Notes: generated by a model not told the origin, from the letters alone. DNA of 24,246 nt from JAPLFM01 sp964650885 (GCA_964650885.1 CAZYXG010000042.1:1-24246), one strand, 5' to 3'; shown: positions 8,209 through 15,992, counted from the first letter of the stretch. Program-made: numbers and translations.

Positions 8209-9011
8209 TACTTAGCTATTATAAAATTAATAGTTTTACTTTCACCATTTGCAAGGAATACCAATGTGAAAGCACCAGAAAAGTTTTTCAAATCAGGATA
8301 AATCTTAAAGAAATAAGTACCCTTTAACAAGTTGAAATCAGTAATTTCTTTATCGAAAGAATCAAATAACTTGTATGGTATATCGCTATAATTAGGAACA
8401 TCGGCAATTTGTTTTCCATTGAGTGCATAAATCAATAGCTTCACATTGGCATCTTTATCCAAAGTGAAAGGCAAAGTGGATTCATAGCTAATTGGATTTG
8501 GATGAAAACGCTCCACTCTCCAATCATTTTGCTGAAAAACAAAATCGGTGAAATTGATGGACGAAACAATATAGGTTAAACTACTGATAGGTGTGCTATT
8601 GATTAGTAATTTATTAGCTGCAATTTTAACACTTTGAAGTTTGCCTGCCAATGCTTCAATATTGAAATATGCAATAGTGTCGTTAGTTTTAGCACTTCGC
8701 TTTATGAATGTGAAAGTGATTACTTTGTCGTTGTTAATATCGAAAGTAACATTTTCATCTCTTTGGCTTTGGCTAATTAATGTATCAAGATTGGCAAAAG
8801 ACATAGCTTTTGGACTCAACATTTTGCTTGGGTAACTAATCTCTAATTGAACAGTATCGCCAATAGCTATATCGACATCGGTAACAATAGGAATAGAATA
8901 ATTGATTCCACGAGTAAAACCAGCACTCCCAAATTCAATTTTGATAGATTGGGCTGAAAGAATTGAAGCTGAAACAATAAGCAGTAATAATATTTTTTTT
9001 ATGCTGATCAA
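8208..9011 (-). CDS. small secreted protein with a type IX secretion-like C-terminal domain
   Basis: A 267-residue protein with a signal peptide (about residues 1-20, ending ILSAQS). Residues 22-150 form a beta-rich domain of cohesin-like appearance (GDTVQLEISYPS, DKVITFTFIKRS). The last 95 residues, starting HPNPISYESTLPF and containing NVKLLIYALNGKQIADV and GTYFFKIYP, match the Por/T9SS sorting domain or the related FlgD-like fold. No ATG exists near the start; TTG 9011 gives a normal signal peptide and is the only suitable codon. It is coupled to the IgGFc-domain gene through TAATG, so the two products are probably made together at the cell surface. Confidence 0.82.
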   Translation of the reverse strand: MISIKKILLLLIVSASILSAQSIKIEFGSAGFTRGINYSIPIVTDVDIAIGDTVQLEISYPSKMLSPKAMSFANLDTLISQSQRDENVTFDINNDKVITFTFIKRSAKTNDTIAYFNIEALAGKLQSVKIAANKLLINSTPISSLTYIVSSINFTDFVFQQNDWRVERFHPNPISYESTLPFTLDKDANVKLLIYALNGKQIADVPNYSDIPYKLFDSFDKEITDFNLLKGTYFFKIYPDLKNFSGAFTLVFLANGESKTINFIIAK

Positions 9012-9036
9012 TGGATTTTGTATTGTTTATATCTTC

Positions 9037-9080
9037 AAAATTAAGAAATAGTAACGAAAGTTTCACTATTTTTAAGTTTT
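9037..9080 (-). terminator. hairpin at the end of the purK operon
   Basis: The arms 9037-9052 (AAAATTAAGAAATAGT) and 9065-9080 (ACTATTTTTAAGTTTT) pair over 16 positions with two wobble pairs and one mismatch, around a 12-base loop. The stop codon of the 9072 gene lies inside the downstream arm. Only a short T-rich run follows on the minus strand, so this may be a weak terminator or an attenuator before the 9011 gene. Confidence 0.45.
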
Positions 9081-10325
9081 CTGTTTCTTTTTCTTGGCAG
9101 CTGGGAATAGCACATTGTTCAAAATTAATCTGTATCCAGGCGACATCTTATGTAAATTCAAGTCAGTTGGTGGGTCGCCTATGTGGTGAGTATAGTCCTC
9201 TGGGTCGTGTCCTGGGAAGAAAGTGAATGTACCTCTTCCAAGTGTGCCGTGTATGTATTTCACTTCATCTGTCTTTTCTCTTTCGCCAAGAATAATTACT
9301 GATTTCTTTATTTTATCTTTTTTGAAAGCGGTAGTTGCACCCACAAACCCACGAATTAATCCTTCGTGGCATTGAGTAAGCATAGTAGGGACTGGGTCGT
9401 ATTTAGCAGAAAATTCAAATAAAGTGAAGTTATCGGCTTCAGGATTGCCAAGCGAAGTAGCCCCTGCATCAATATCGGATAAGCCACGGCTTTCTGTTCC
9501 CAAATTGATATTGAAGTTCTCGAACGCAAAAGTTTGGGTGTAATCTAACTTGCTATTTGCATTATAATCAATCGGGTCGCCATCAAGTGATTCTTCCACA
9601 ATATCAGTACGGATAGTAGCCATAGCTAAGTCAAGACTTTCCGATGCATTGCACATAGTGAACATATATCCACCATTTGCTACAAATTCACGCACTTTAA
9701 ATGCCACAGCTCTTTTCAATTCTGATAATTTTGGGAAGCCAAGTTTTTGTGCTGTGGCTTCATTGAGAGCAACTTGCTGAATATACCAAGGAGCACCTGC
9801 ATAGTTCGCACCGAATTTGCTATACTGACCTGTGAAATCTTCGTGATGTAAGTGAATCCAATCGTATTCTTTCAACTTACCACCAATTACTTCTTCGTCC
9901 CAAATTATAGTATGCTCCACTTCAGCATATTCCAAAGCTATGCGAACTGCATCGTCCCAAGGCAAAGCACCAGGAGGAGCATAAACGGCAATCTTTGGAG
10001 CTTTTTCCAGCTTTATCACATCCATATTTGATTTTTCAGATGTTACCTGTGCCACTATGTTTTGATAGTCGCCTTCGGAAAGAGTTTCGAAAGACACCCC
10101 ACGAATTCTACATTCATTAGCCACTTTGTCGCTATATTCAATGCCAAACGAGCCTGAGCGATAATTCAAAAGCCAATCTGTTTTGCCACCATTCTTTAGC
10201 ACCCAAAATGTAAGCCCATAAGCTTTCAAATGATTTGTTTGGGTCAAATCCATTGGAATAAAGATTTGATCGGCACTTGCTATTGAAAAAATTATATTTA
10301 GAAGTAAAATTATTTTCAGTTTCAT
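9072..10325 (-). CDS. secreted 'asparagine synthetase B'-annotated family protein
   Basis: A 417-residue exported protein. The hydrophobic start MKLKIILLLNIIFSIASADQ is a signal peptide, which is why ATG 10325 is preferred to the longer frame reaching 10355 that overlaps purK. From memory, Bacteroidota proteins with the same blocks (QTNHLKAYGLTFWVL, LLNYRSGSF, ECRIRGVSFE, KLEKAPKIAVYAPPG, YDWIHLHHEDFTGQY) are commonly named asparagine synthetase B. I see neither an N-terminal Cys nucleophile nor the ATP-binding SGG(L/V)DS motif of true AsnB, and a signal peptide does not fit that reaction. The Rossmann-like middle (residues about 100-220, with GGYMFTMCNASES) resembles a glutamine-amidotransferase-like fold. 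Function is unknown. It sits 23 bases after purK. Confidence 0.82.
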   Translation of the reverse strand: MKLKIILLLNIIFSIASADQIFIPMDLTQTNHLKAYGLTFWVLKNGGKTDWLLNYRSGSFGIEYSDKVANECRIRGVSFETLSEGDYQNIVAQVTSEKSNMDVIKLEKAPKIAVYAPPGALPWDDAVRIALEYAEVEHTIIWDEEVIGGKLKEYDWIHLHHEDFTGQYSKFGANYAGAPWYIQQVALNEATAQKLGFPKLSELKRAVAFKVREFVANGGYMFTMCNASESLDLAMATIRTDIVEESLDGDPIDYNANSKLDYTQTFAFENFNINLGTESRGLSDIDAGATSLGNPEADNFTLFEFSAKYDPVPTMLTQCHEGLIRGFVGATTAFKKDKIKKSVIILGEREKTDEVKYIHGTLGRGTFTFFPGHDPEDYTHHIGDPPTDLNLHKMSPGYRLILNNVLFPAAKKKKQKT

Positions 10326-10348
10326 TTTTTGTTTTTTATATATTTCAA

Positions 10349-11509
10349 TTACCAAACAATTTTGGCAAAAGCTCTTTCTACACGTTCATCAGTTTCTTTT
10401 GCATTGTCGCCAATCGCAGTTAAGTGTCCCATTTTTCTTCCTTTTCTGGATTCAGCTTTGCCATAAAGGTGTAGTGCTACGTTTTCGTGTAAAGTATCTT
10501 CAATGTTTTCGAAAACGCCTTTTCCATCTTTTTCACCTAGTATGTTAATCATTACAGCCGATGGACGAACCAAATTTGCTGAACCAAGTGGCAAGTCCAA
10601 AACAGCTCGAATTTGATTCTCAAATTGCGATGTTTTACATCCCTCAATTGAATAATGCCCAGAATTATGAGGACGTGGTGCGATTTCGTTGAATAATATT
10701 TCACCATTTTTTGTGAGAAACATTTCCACTCCAAATACTCCAACTCCATTAATAGTTTGAATGCACTTGCTTGCAATTTCCTTAGCATTATCCAAAATAT
10801 TAGATTCAATATTTGCTGGAGCTATCACTTTTCTGCAAATATGATTTTCTTGAATAGTTTCCACACAAGGATAAACGATTATTTCACCAGAAAAGTTTCT
10901 TGCCACCATGACGGCTAGCTCATTACTGAAGTTCACAAAGCTTTCCGCCATTAGCTCTCGCTCTGGATTGCCTTTTTTGAACTTATCGAATGCTGCTATA
11001 ATGTCGGTGCTATTTCTGATTGTGAAATTTCCATAGCCGTCATAGCCATTGCGTCTGGTTTTTATCAAGAAAGGAAAACCATATTCAAGAGCGAAATTAT
11101 CTGCATCTACAAGACTATCCACTTTGGCAAAATTTGCTGTTTTGATTCCAATTTTAGAGAAAGTTTCTTTTTGAGTGAACTTATCTTGCACAAGTGACAT
11201 TACTTTGGAACTTGGAGCCAAAGTAACATATTTTTCAATATGTTCTAAAATGTGAGTATCTATAAATTCATTTTCTAAAGTGACTACATCTACTAATTCG
11301 ATAAATTTATCTAATTCTTCTTGATTTTTGTATCCACCCCCAAAATCAAATTTTGTCATTTTTCCAGCAGGGGAGTTATCACCATTTTCTATAATTGCAA
11401 CATCCAAACCCATACGCATTGCCGCTTGCAGGGTCATTTTTGCTAACTGACCTCCACCCAAAATGCCAAGAACTAATGGTTTGCCGATATGTTTTTTTGA
11501 TTCAATCAT
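10349..11509 (-). CDS. purK: N5-carboxyaminoimidazole ribonucleotide synthase
   Basis: Purine biosynthesis enzyme that carboxylates aminoimidazole ribonucleotide using ATP and bicarbonate; its partner PurE is not in the window. It is 386 residues long, normal for the family. The N-terminal GILGGGQLAKM (residues 15-25) starts the ATP-grasp preATP fold. TRRNGYDGYGNF is the PurK signature. The metal and ligand loop NEIAPRPHNSGHYSIEGC is intact, as is the C-terminal GRKMGHLTAIG. The ATG at 11509 has a good Bacteroidota-type promoter 46 bases upstream. It is the first gene of a long minus-strand run. Confidence 0.96.
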   Translation of the reverse strand: MIESKKHIGKPLVLGILGGGQLAKMTLQAAMRMGLDVAIIENGDNSPAGKMTKFDFGGGYKNQEELDKFIELVDVVTLENEFIDTHILEHIEKYVTLAPSSKVMSLVQDKFTQKETFSKIGIKTANFAKVDSLVDADNFALEYGFPFLIKTRRNGYDGYGNFTIRNSTDIIAAFDKFKKGNPERELMAESFVNFSNELAVMVARNFSGEIIVYPCVETIQENHICRKVIAPANIESNILDNAKEIASKCIQTINGVGVFGVEMFLTKNGEILFNEIAPRPHNSGHYSIEGCKTSQFENQIRAVLDLPLGSANLVRPSAVMINILGEKDGKGVFENIEDTLHENVALHLYGKAESRKGRKMGHLTAIGDNAKETDERVERAFAKIVW

Positions 11510-11554
11510 TGTTAAATTTTAGTTAATTATTATAATTTGAAAAACTTAGCTTAG

Positions 11555-11585
11555 CAAAATTATATTTTTTTTGTTAAGTTAACAA
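11555..11585 (-). promoter_or_regulatory. Bacteroidota-type promoter for purK
   Basis: On the minus strand TTG (11585-11583) is separated by 20 bases from TAATTTTG (11562-11555), matching the TTTG/TAnnTTTG pattern. The -33 element overlaps a small palindrome, GTTAA-G-TTAAC (11573-11583), which could be an operator. Confidence 0.55.
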
Positions 11586-11671
11586 TATGATTTGAGAATA
11601 AAATAAGATTGAATGTTTTTTCGTTATAATTTAAAAGAATAAAAGTAAGCCAAAATCACTAAATAAACCCT

Positions 11672-11684
11672 TAGAAAGGAGGTG
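11672..11684 (+). promoter_or_regulatory. extended Shine-Dalgarno element upstream of the HNH gene
   Basis: TAGAAAGGAGGTG is complementary over 13 bases to the usual bacterial 16S rRNA 3' tail CACCUCCUUUCUA. No start codon lies at normal spacing in the HNH frame. The first nearby start is GTG 11684-11686, one base after AGGAGG, opening a 20-codon frame that ends at TGA 11744-11746. Confidence 0.5.
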
Positions 11685-11715
11685 TGACTTCAGCAACAAA
11701 ATTACTTCACGAAGG

Positions 11716-12279
11716 TTGTCTAAAAAGGAATTTGATTTCCTTTTGAACGACCCAGAAGAAAATAGCCACGACAGCTCTCTCAGCCAAAAAGTTTTGATTT
11801 TGAATCAGAGCTATGAGCCGCTAACCACTTGTTCCGCACGAAAGGCACTTGTGTTGCTATTTCTTACTAAAGCCGACCTAATAGAAGCTCGCACCGACAA
11901 ACTGGTGCATACCGTAAGCCAAACATTTCCATACCCAAGCGTAATCAAACTTGCCAACTATAAACGAATACCTTACAGGCAAATTGAGATAAGTCGCAAA
12001 AATATATTTAAAAGAGACAACAATTGCTGCCAATACTGTGGCACGCATACGACAGCACTAACGATAGACCATGTGTTGCCGAAATCTCGTGGCGGTAAAG
12101 AAACTTGGGAAAATTTAGTAACTGCTTGCTTCCGCTGCAACAATGCAAAAGGAAACCTGACACCAAGCGAAGCTGGTATGAAATTACTTTCGCAGCCATC
12201 GAGACCGAGCTATATAATGTTTTTGAATAAGACCATTGGTAGCCAAGAAGAAACGTGGCGGCAATTTTTGTATCATTAG
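11716..12279 (+). CDS. HNH endonuclease family protein
   Basis: A 187-residue protein with the common bacterial layout: an N-terminal domain (KVLILNQSYEPLTTCSARKALVLL, residues 25-48) followed by an HNH zinc-finger nuclease. The finger shows Cys105-x2-Cys108 and Cys138-x2-Cys141, the catalytic Asp118-His119 (TIDHVLPKSRGG), and the NLVTACFRCNNAKG block. Proteins of this type are widespread chromosomal HNH genes with no settled role. There is no ATG near the start. TTG 11716 gives the full open frame, with GAAGG directly before it. TTG 11743, nine codons later, is a real alternative: its TTGA overlaps the stop of the upstream 20-codon frame and leaves a shorter leader. Confidence 0.9.
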   Translation: MSKKEFDFLLNDPEENSHDSSLSQKVLILNQSYEPLTTCSARKALVLLFLTKADLIEARTDKLVHTVSQTFPYPSVIKLANYKRIPYRQIEISRKNIFKRDNNCCQYCGTHTTALTIDHVLPKSRGGKETWENLVTACFRCNNAKGNLTPSEAGMKLLSQPSRPSYIMFLNKTIGSQEETWRQFLYH

Positions 12280-12298
12280 AAGTTGGGTTGTGGGTGGA

Positions 12299-12330
12299 TT
12301 TGCAATTTTTATTAGTTTTTTCTAAGTTTA
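12299..12330 (+). promoter_or_regulatory. Bacteroidota-type promoter for the 12350 gene
   Basis: TTTG (12299-12302), a 20-base spacer and TAAGTTTA (12323-12330) match TTTG-N19-21-TAnnTTTG with one mismatch at the last base. The ATG at 12350 is 19 bases further on and is preceded directly by AGGAA. Confidence 0.45.
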
Positions 12331-12349
12331 TGGGAAAATAATTTAGGAA

Positions 12350-12631
12350 ATGAAAATAAAAGTATTATTAATTGTCATAATATTAGTTTTTTCAACAAAA
12401 AGCTTATTTAGTCAAAGGATAGCACTTCAAAAAGTTAAGATTAGTGATAATGAATTTAAATCAATATTTGGAGCTTTAAAGACAAATCAAAATATTGTGT
12501 TTTGTTTACTTGGGAATGGTTTTTTAAGAGCTGAGAATTCTGAAAATACTGATAGTTTGATTAATATTTCACAAATATTAGATAATGAAAATTATGCTAA
12601 AACTAATAAGTTAGGAGTTTGGTCTAAGTAA
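12350..12631 (+). CDS. small secreted protein of unknown function
   Basis: A 93-residue protein with a clear signal peptide (residues 1-21, ending SLFSQ) and a mature part of about 72 residues. The mature part is polar and has one Cys. No family is recognised. The end (ENYAKTNKLGVWSK) faintly recalls C-terminal pieces of thermonuclease-like proteins, but not enough to name it. It has its own predicted promoter and AGGAA just before ATG. Because it is very AT-rich and followed by a 254-base gap, it could be a truncated gene. Confidence 0.6.
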   Translation: MKIKVLLIVIILVFSTKSLFSQRIALQKVKISDNEFKSIFGALKTNQNIVFCLLGNGFLRAENSENTDSLINISQILDNENYAKTNKLGVWSK

Positions 12632-12885
12632 AGAAATATATCTATTTCATAATATACTATGAAAAGAATATTCACAATTGCCTCTGCAAATAAAGTTGAC
12701 GTTTTAGTAAGTTGGAATTGAATTTATATTGTTTGCCATATCTTGTCCACCTACTTCTGATTATGAAGATAATTATTAATTCTAACTTCTTAACACACGT
12801 TTTTATTCTTAAATTTTAATACAGTGAAGAACATATTGGTATAATCTCTTGTTGATTATTTGGCAAAACTTAGCTAAATTGCTAG

Positions 12886-13107
12886 ATGTTTAAAATCAAT
12901 ATCTCAATCGAAAGAAATAAAGATGGCTTTTTGGCCATTCCTACTGATGTGGGCGGGGTGCATTGCCAAGCCAAAACTCGCAAAGAAGCCATAGATTTAC
13001 TTAAGAAAACAGTAGAAACTATGCTGTTAGATTATACCGAAGAGGCAATCTATGAGCTAAAGTCCCGTGAAATATTCACTAATACTATTGTGATTGATTT
13101 GGATTAG
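12886..13107 (+). CDS. HicB-like antitoxin-fold protein without a HicA partner
   Basis: A 73-residue protein. The first 50 residues have the HicB partial-RNase-H pattern: a strand, KDGFLAIPTDVGGVHCQAKTRKEAIDLL, then a helix. Full HicB proteins usually carry a C-terminal ribbon-helix-helix or HTH domain; here there is only a short tail (EIFTNTIVIDLD). No HicA-like double-stranded RNA-binding toxin is seen before or after it. It may be a solitary HicB/UPF0150-type protein. Its stop overlaps the stop of the convergent 13104 gene by four bases. No clear ribosome binding site or promoter is seen. Confidence 0.75.
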   Translation: MFKINISIERNKDGFLAIPTDVGGVHCQAKTRKEAIDLLKKTVETMLLDYTEEAIYELKSREIFTNTIVIDLD

Positions 13108-13529
13108 TTGCGTGGGTTTTTAAGTTCTATTTGCATATTCTTAAATTTTGCCAAATCGTGCGATAAATCTATTACGTTTAACACACATCCACGAGTCATT
13201 TGAAGATAAGTTACTGATATTCTTTCTTTAGATTCGCTATCGCCGAAATTAGACATTTCGCTAAGCAACCCTTTGAATTGCTCCAAACTTGCTTCAAACT
13301 CACGTTGCACAAGCTCCATCCCGTCTGCACCTGCATTTGCTGGCTTCAATTTGCTGGAAAGTGTCCAAATAATTTTACCTTGAAAAATTAGGTTCATCAT
13401 TTGTTCGCCAAGTCCATTGCTAGCTCCAAGTTCAAATAGCAAACCCATATCGTTACGTTTGCGAAGACCATTTTTTGTATAATCGTCTAGCATTTCAAGC
13501 ACTTGTTCTGTGTCGTTGGATAACTTCAT
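13104..13529 (-). CDS. helical protein of unknown function
   Basis: A 141-residue, mostly helical, soluble-looking protein with no signal peptide. It contains GLRKRNDMGLLFELGASNGL and a long amphipathic helix near EFEASLEQFKGLLSEM. No family is recognised. It starts three bases after the stop of the lipoprotein gene and is the last gene of the fpr operon, so a link to redox or envelope function is possible but unproved. Confidence 0.78.
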   Translation of the reverse strand: MKLSNDTEQVLEMLDDYTKNGLRKRNDMGLLFELGASNGLGEQMMNLIFQGKIIWTLSSKLKPANAGADGMELVQREFEASLEQFKGLLSEMSNFGDSESKERISVTYLQMTRGCVLNVIDLSHDLAKFKNMQIELKNPRN

Positions 13530-13532
13530 TGC

Positions 13533-14168
13533 TTAGTATTTAATTGTGGCTAAAATTGAATTATAAACTGATTCGACTTCGGTGGCAGTCGGTAACTCTT
13601 TGCTTGTGAAATTCATCGGAAATACTGAAAACTCGTAGTAATTATTGAGTGCAGACTGATAGACAACACATTTGGCAGTCATTGCTCCGCCTGTTGTGGA
13701 AGTTTCATACTGAACAAAGTTGTTATTGCCTAACACAATAGAGCGGAAATTTCCAACTTGTTTGACACCTGCTGAGCTTTTTTTAATATTGTTTTCAAGT
13801 CCAGTCCTTGCTAATCCAATCAGACCTTCTTTCTTCACGATGTCGTCAATTTGTTCGTTTTTTTTGATTTCTTTGAAAACAACACATAGGGTATAATCCT
13901 GATTGACAGCAACAGCTATCACATCGGAGCTGAGTTTATCTTCCACATCCACAAAGAACCAGTCTTTGGGAATGAATGCTACCATATCGCCTGGCTCTGA
14001 ACGTACGAATAAATCCGACATTTCAAGCTCTGGCTTAGGGCTAAGTCGCATTCTAAGTGGAGTGTCTGGCTCATCGTTCTTTTCTCTAACTATAATACAG
14101 CTATTCACGAAAAGAACTATTAGCAATATGTAAGCAAATTTTCTGATTTTATTGTTTACCAAAATCAA
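13533..14168 (-). CDS. predicted lipoprotein of unknown function
   Basis: A 211-residue protein with a lipoprotein signal peptide: hydrophobic residues 11-21 and a lipobox ending FVNSC with Cys24. The mature part contains SEPGDMVAFIPKDWFFVDVE and a C-terminal domain with repeated strand patterns, resembling PsbP/DUF-type envelope lipoproteins. No specific family is claimed. The start is TTG 14168; it overlaps the TGA of the ferredoxin reductase gene as TTGA, a four-base overlap like ATGA, which indicates translational coupling. No ATG is available before residue 40. Confidence 0.82.
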   Translation of the reverse strand: MILVNNKIRKFAYILLIVLFVNSCIIVREKNDEPDTPLRMRLSPKPELEMSDLFVRSEPGDMVAFIPKDWFFVDVEDKLSSDVIAVAVNQDYTLCVVFKEIKKNEQIDDIVKKEGLIGLARTGLENNIKKSSAGVKQVGNFRSIVLGNNNFVQYETSTTGGAMTAKCVVYQSALNNYYEFSVFPMNFTSKELPTATEVESVYNSILATIKY

Positions 14169-14968
14169 TATTCTTCCACGTGAAGTTCACCTGGAGAGTC
14201 GTGTTTGTGTAGCTTATAGCCACGCTTACCAACAAGGAAATTATTCATAGATTCAATCATTCTAGGATTGCCGCACAAATAAAAATGTGTTTTTTCAGGA
14301 TTTATTTCAATTCCGCAGTTATTTTCTAACACTTTATCTTCTAAGTGTCTTTCTATATAGCCACGAAGACCTTCCCAATAATCATCGGCTTTTAGCAAAG
14401 TCGGGAGGTAATGGAAATTTGGGAAAGTATTTTGTATGAAAGAAAGTTCGCTATGATAGCCCAAATCCCAGGGCTGAGCAGCACCATGGAAAATAGCTAA
14501 GTTTACATTTTTGAATTCCATTATATTAGTTCTCAAAAAACTAATGAATGGCGAAAGTCCAGTACCTGTTGCCACCATAACAATATTGCAATTTGGTGGA
14601 GTTTCAATTAATTTGAAATGCCCAGGAATTTCAGGATCTACCCACATTCTACGACCAGGAGACAAATTGAATAAACGAGGAGTGAGATGACCAGCTTTCA
14701 CCTGCGAAATATAGAATTCAAAATGTTGTGGGTCGTTGCCAGAACTGGCAATAGAATAAGAGCGTTTAATTAAAGTATTTTTCGGAACTTTTTCGACTGG
14801 AGGCACAGAATTTGTAGATCGTGGCTCATGTTCCATAAGTCCAATAGTGCCGAATTGACCAGCGAAGAATTTGCTACGAGGTTCATCAGTACGACATCTG
14901 AGCACCATTAAGTCTGGTGTAAGCAATATTTTGCCTATTACTGTCGCATTATACTGATTGCTATCCAT
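14165..14968 (-). CDS. fpr: ferredoxin-NADP reductase
   Basis: A 267-residue flavoprotein that passes electrons between NADPH and ferredoxin or flavodoxin. The FAD-binding RSYS motif is at 69-72 (KRSYSIASS). The NADP-binding GTGLSPF is at 135-141, and the C-terminal FYLCGNPRMIE, with Cys232-Gly-Asn-Pro, is intact. Length and order match bacterial Fpr of the subclass with an extended C-terminus (HDSPGELHVEEY). It is the first gene of a three-gene operon with the lipoprotein and the helical unknown, and has one of the best predicted promoters in the window. Confidence 0.93.
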   Translation of the reverse strand: MDSNQYNATVIGKILLTPDLMVLRCRTDEPRSKFFAGQFGTIGLMEHEPRSTNSVPPVEKVPKNTLIKRSYSIASSGNDPQHFEFYISQVKAGHLTPRLFNLSPGRRMWVDPEIPGHFKLIETPPNCNIVMVATGTGLSPFISFLRTNIMEFKNVNLAIFHGAAQPWDLGYHSELSFIQNTFPNFHYLPTLLKADDYWEGLRGYIERHLEDKVLENNCGIEINPEKTHFYLCGNPRMIESMNNFLVGKRGYKLHKHDSPGELHVEEY

Positions 14969-15010
14969 AAAAAACCAAGATTTCTGTCAAAATTTATCTT
15001 TTTCAGACTT

Positions 15011-15041
15011 CAAAACTATACCAAAAATCTTATAAATCAAA
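15011..15041 (-). promoter_or_regulatory. Bacteroidota-type promoter for the fpr operon
   Basis: On the minus strand TTTG (15041-15038), a 19-base spacer and TAGTTTTG (15018-15011) match both elements of the Bacteroidota vegetative promoter exactly. The ATG is 43 bases downstream. Confidence 0.65.
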
Positions 15042-15096
15042 GAAAAAAAGGTTTTATTTGCTTTTTTAGACATATTTGAAGCAAATTGTAAACTAA

Positions 15097-15133
15097 AAAA
15101 GATAGGCAATTATTCATTTTTTGCCTACCTTTT
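15097..15133 (-). terminator. intrinsic terminator of the 15152 lipoprotein gene
   Basis: On the minus strand AAAAGGTAGGCAA (15133-15121) pairs with TTGCCTATCTTTT (15109-15097) over 13 positions, including one G-T wobble, and runs into T's. It lies 18 bases after the lipoprotein stop. Confidence 0.8.
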
Positions 15134-15151
15134 GAGAACTTAAATAACAAT

Positions 15152-15763
15152 TTATTTCTTCCGATTTTCTTTGTCGAGTTCAGTAAGATTGTCTATTGTA
15201 TTTATCACTTTGTAAACATCATTTTTCACTAGTAATAAAGCTGGATAGACATCTCTAGCAACTACCACTTTATAAGACACGTTGAAGTCTGGAGCAAGAG
15301 GAGTAATAGGATGAGTATCGGTATATTGCACTTCTATCTGCTCTATTCCCCACCAAGCATTGTATTCGGTAGAATAATAGTTGCCATTAGCTTCCCTATC
15401 CATGAAGGTGTAAGGCAAAAGCTGCCAAGTTTGTTTGTTTGACGATTTCATATAAATCAAAACCATACCTTTTTCTTCCACTTCGGAAGTGATAGCTGAA
15501 GTATTGTACTTGAAAGTCCATTTATTAGACAGATTAGGATCTTTTTGCCAACCATTTGGAGTGACAGTGAATTCAAATGTTTTGAATTCTGTATAACCAT
15601 CTCCTCTGCCCTGATTGCCCGATGGACCAACTGGACCACGATCGCCTTCGCAAGAACTAAGCAAGATGACTACAAATGTAGCTGCTAAAAGAATTGTGAT
15701 TCGGAAAAGATATTTAATTGAAAGTACACTCCCTTTATAGCCAGTTTGTAATGATTTGTTCAT
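15152..15763 (-). CDS. lipoprotein with a short collagen-like segment
   Basis: A 203-residue protein. Residues 17-37 are hydrophobic and end in the lipobox LLSSC (Cys38). Directly after the lipid-bearing Cys is a Gly-X-Y run, EGDRGPVGPSGNQGRGDG, as often seen in Bacteroidota collagen-like lipoproteins. The mature domain is beta-rich and aromatic (TYFTM-type strands, WWGIEQIEVQYTDTHP). The N-terminal region before the hydrophobic core is longer than usual, but no later start codon fits. It has its own terminator. Location is probably outer membrane; function is unknown. Confidence 0.85.
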   Translation of the reverse strand: MNKSLQTGYKGSVLSIKYLFRITILLAATFVVILLSSCEGDRGPVGPSGNQGRGDGYTEFKTFEFTVTPNGWQKDPNLSNKWTFKYNTSAITSEVEEKGMVLIYMKSSNKQTWQLLPYTFMDREANGNYYSTEYNAWWGIEQIEVQYTDTHPITPLAPDFNVSYKVVVARDVYPALLLVKNDVYKVINTIDNLTELDKENRKK

Positions 15764-15955
15764 TTTGAAATCCTGTATCTGTTAAAGAAAGTAATTGATT
15801 GTTGCCCTGCAATCTAAACGAAATCTTATTTGAAAGGTTTCAATAAAATCAAAACAAAATACATTTATGGATTCAATATTGGTATCGAATCAACACTAAA
15901 CCGCAATTAGAACTCACGAAATATTTACATATTTTCCAATTAGTTAAATAATTTA

Positions 15956-15986
15956 TTTGAAAGAAATGAGAAATTACTTATATTTG
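15956..15986 (+). promoter_or_regulatory. Bacteroidota-type promoter for the UmuD-like pair
   Basis: TTTG (15956-15959), a 19-base spacer and TATATTTG (15979-15986) match both promoter elements exactly. The start of transcription should fall at about 15990-15994, at the left edge of the inverted repeat. Confidence 0.65.
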
Positions 15987-15992
15987 CTTTCC

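Noticed and set aside
9011..9226. Plus-strand ORF overlapping the end of the 9072 gene and the hairpin
   Set aside because: It lies antisense to a well-supported gene, has no leader and no recognisable sequence.
11573..11583. GTTAA-G-TTAAC palindrome as a purine-repressor operator
   Set aside because: Only five bases per arm in AT-rich DNA and no match to a known PurR site; mentioned only in the promoter entry.
12659..12721. Twenty-codon ORF starting MKRIFTIASANK in the gap after the small secreted protein
   Set aside because: Too short, no ribosome binding site, and nothing recognisable; treated as chance in AT-rich sequence. The whole 12632-12885 gap shows no supported feature.
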